DNA of 7,373 nucleotides from Bacteroidales bacterium (GTDB lineage: Bacteria > Bacteroidota > Bacteroidia > Bacteroidales > UBA932). The stretch's first letter is position 1; the number at the start of each line of letters is the position of its first letter. Under the pieces are notes generated by a model, which was not told the DNA's origin, did not search any database, and saw only the letters and a list, made by a program, of their open reading frames with translations. Below are positions 6,071 through 7,373 of the stretch, one piece after another. A program made the position numbers and the translations under genes. The DNA lies in assembly GCA_021443625.1 (NCBI GenBank), contig JABUTP010000055.1:16676-24048 (forward strand), written 5' to 3'.

Positions 6071-7373
6071 ACAGTTCGCTTTGCATCGAATAGAGGAACT
6101 CGGCATTGTCCTTGGTGCGGGCAAGGCGGGTCTTCATAAACTCCATCGCCTCCACCGAATTCATATCCGAGAGATAATTCCTGAGAATCCATACCCTGTT
6201 GACCAGATCGGGGTCATAGAGCAGGTCGTCGCGGCGGGTACTGCTGAGGGTAACGTCCACTGCGGGGAAGATACGTTTGTTGGCAAGTTTGCGGTCGAGC
6301 TGAAGCTCGAGGTTGCCGGTACCCTTGAACTCCTCGAAGATGACGTCATCCATCTTGGAACCGGTCTCGGTGAGGGCGGTGGCAAGGATGGTGAGGGAAC
6401 CGCCGTTCTCGATATTGCGGGCAGCTCCGAAGAAACGTTTGGGCTTGTGGAGGGCATTGGCATCGACACCGCCCGAAAGGACTTTGCCCGATGCGGGCTG
6501 AACGGTGTTGTAGGCCCTTGCCAGACGGGTTATGGAGTCGAGCAGTATCACGACATCGTGTCCGCACTCAACCAGTCTCTTGGCTTTCTCAAGAACCATA
6601 TTGGCAACCTTGACGTGGTGCTCGGCGGGTTCGTCGAATGTTGACGAGATGACCTCGGCCTTGACGCTGCGGGCCATATCGGTAACCTCCTCGGGACGTT
6701 CGTCTATCAGGAGGACTATCATATAGACTTCGGGGTGATTGTCGGCTATTGCATTGGCGATGTCTTTGAGAAGCACGGTCTTACCGGTCTTGGGCTGCGC
6801 CACGATAAGTCCCCTCTGCCCTTTGCCGATGGGGGTGAACATATCTACCACCCTTATGGAGATGTTGTCGTTGTGGCCGTTGCCCGTGATATTGAACTTC
6901 TCATCGGGGAAAAGGGGAGTCAGGAAGTCGAACGGAACCCTGTCCCTGATGAATTCGGGGGTGCGGCCGTTGATGGTGTGAATCTTGACCAGAGGGAAAT
7001 ACTTGTCCCCTTCGCGAGGAGGACGGATATCTCCGAGAATCGTATCCCCCGGCTTCAGGGCATAGTTCTTAATCTGGGACTGGGACACGTAGATGTCGTC
7101 GGGCGAATTGAGGTAGTTGTAATCCGAGGAGCGAAGGAAACCGTAGCCGTCGGGCATTATCTCAAGCACGCCGATGGCCTGCACCGTCCCTTCGTATTCT
7201 ATGCGGGGTGGACGCTGCTGCTGTTGCTGGGGGCGCTGCCCATTCTGGGGATTGGCTCCTTGTCCCTGGTTCTGGGGCTGCCCATTCTGGGGATTGCGCG
7301 CCGGGCGGTCTCCCTGTCGGTCATTTTGGCGGGCCTCCCTATCGGGGCGGGACTGTCTGTTGTCTCCCGTCTG
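6069..7373 (-). CDS. rho: Transcription termination factor Rho, with disordered N-terminal segment; N-terminus outside window
   Basis: The minus-strand frame is open from the right edge to TAA at 6071-6069 (434 codons). Rho is a hexameric RNA helicase that ends transcription in the cytoplasm. The first 57 codons (7203-7373) encode an Arg/Asn/Gln/Gly/Pro/Asp-rich low-complexity segment. Next is the cold-shock-like RNA-binding domain with GYGFLR, then the RecA-like ATPase. Walker A is AQPKTGKT (6777-6800), and the catalytic-region motif is [12 protein letters not shown]. Walker B is [16 protein letters not shown]. The Q-loop region [20 protein letters not shown] and the R-loop region with [17 protein letters not shown] are also clear. 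The residues that contact bicyclomycin in E. coli Rho (Lys/Thr of the P-loop, Arg of DERPEE, DS of LLDS, Gly of KGTGN) look conserved. A GTG at 7184-7182 is not the true start: it would cut off the first strand of the RNA-binding domain, and the frame continues upstream. The N-terminal helical Rho_N domain and probably more of the disordered segment are missing from the window. No intrinsic terminator is seen downstream. Confidence 0.97.
   Translation of the reverse strand, partial: QTGDNRQSRPDREARQNDRQGDRPARNPQNGQPQNQGQGANPQNGQRPQQQQQRPPRIEYEGTVQAIGVLEIMPDGYGFLRSSDYNYLNSPDDIYVSQSQIKNYALKPGDTILGDIRPPREGDKYFPLVKIHTINGRTPEFIRDRVPFDFLTPLFPDEKFNITGNGHNDNISIRVVDMFTPIGKGQRGLIVAQPKTGKTVLLKDIANAIADNHPEVYMIVLLIDERPEEVTDMARSVKAEVISSTFDEPAEHHVKVANMVLEKAKRLVECGHDVVILLDSITRLARAYNTVQPASGKVLSGGVDANALHKPKRFFGAARNIENGGSLTILATALTETGSKMDDVIFEEFKGTGNLELQLDRKLANKRIFPAVDVTLSSTRRDDLLYDPDLVNRVWILRNYLSDMNSVEAMEFMKTRLARTKDNAEFLYSMQSEL
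7203..7373 (-). other. rho: Low-complexity, probably disordered segment of Rho (partial)
   Basis: These 57 codons contain 16 Gln, 10 Arg, 8 Pro, 7 Asn, 6 Gly, 4 Asp and 3 Ala, with no aliphatic (Val, Leu, Ile, Met) or aromatic residues at all. The distal 26 residues are rich in charged Arg and Asp; the part next to the RNA-binding domain is Gln/Asn/Gly/Pro-rich and ends in a run of five Gln (7215-7229) followed by RPPR. Bacteroidota Rho proteins are known to carry such an insertion between the N-terminal helical domain and the RNA-binding domain. The segment runs off the right edge, so its full length is unknown. Confidence 0.88.
7235..7296. repeat. Two copies of a 20-bp direct repeat inside rho
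   Basis: The identical 20-bp sequence occurs at 7235-7254 and 7277-7296, offset by 42 bp (14 codons), so both copies are in the same rho frame. Each encodes the hexapeptide NPQNGQ on the minus strand. The sequence between the copies is also Gln/Asn/Gly-coding. It looks like internal duplication within the low-complexity segment. Confidence 0.9.

Noticed and set aside
5284..6192. 302-codon open frame on the minus strand across the tamB 3' end and into rho
   Set aside because: It is antisense to well-supported TamB codons and out of frame with rho. It has no recognisable domain and its composition is what GC-rich antisense codons give.
6081..6644. 187-codon plus-strand open frame opposite rho
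   Set aside because: It is the mirror of highly conserved Rho ATPase codons; the protein shows no domain.
6069..7184. Rho beginning at the GTG at 7184
   Set aside because: This would truncate the RNA-binding domain at its first strand. The same frame stays open for 63 more codons to the window edge and encodes the typical Bacteroidota low-complexity segment, so the gene starts outside the window.
7215..7229. CTG/TTG triplet run as a stand-alone microsatellite
   Set aside because: It encodes five Gln inside rho; on its own it is too short to call a separate repeat feature and is covered under the Rho segment.
7185..7373. Leucine-rich hydrophobic open frame on the plus strand that looks like membrane helices
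   Set aside because: CTG/ATT/GGG-type triplets are simply the complement of the Gln, Asn and Pro codons of the Rho low-complexity segment. There is no start codon or gene context.

Overview
The window looks like a chromosomal segment of a Bacteroidota bacterium, probably order Bacteroidales and of moderately high GC. Four things point there: a Rho factor with a long Arg/Asn/Gln/Gly-rich disordered segment before its RNA-binding domain, a TamB of the Bacteroidota type, -7 promoter elements of the form TAnnTTTG, and a mostly Shine-Dalgarno-poor arrangement. I cannot name the genus from the sequence alone.

Layout from left to right. (1) Positions 1-209, minus strand: the N-terminal 69 codons of a sodium:solute symporter, cut by the left window edge. 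(2) Positions 222-1367, minus strand: a complete secreted esterase of the esterase D / feruloyl-esterase-like alpha/beta-hydrolase family with an N-terminal beta-sandwich (E-set/CBM48-like) domain. Only 12 nt separate it from the symporter, so the two probably form a hydrolase-plus-transporter operon. (3) Positions 1368-1491: a short divergent intergenic region with one candidate -7 element on each strand. (4) Positions 1492-6003, plus strand: a very large (1503 aa) TamB/DUF490 envelope protein. (5) Positions 6004-6068: a short convergent intergenic region with a weak intrinsic terminator for tamB whose T-tract overlaps the rho stop codon. (6) Positions 6069-7373, minus strand: transcription termination factor Rho, open to the right edge, so its N-terminus lies outside the window.

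The genes do not form one pathway. The esterase and symporter look like an accessory scavenging pair: a periplasmic or exported hydrolase releases a small product that an inner-membrane Na+ symporter could import. tamB (outer-membrane biogenesis and lipid transport) and rho (transcription termination) are housekeeping genes. The most noteworthy item is the low-complexity segment of Rho, which contains an in-frame DNA repeat and resembles the disordered region reported to drive Rho condensation in gut Bacteroides. I found no mobile element, CRISPR array, tRNA or rRNA gene, and no clear evidence of an entirely new system.
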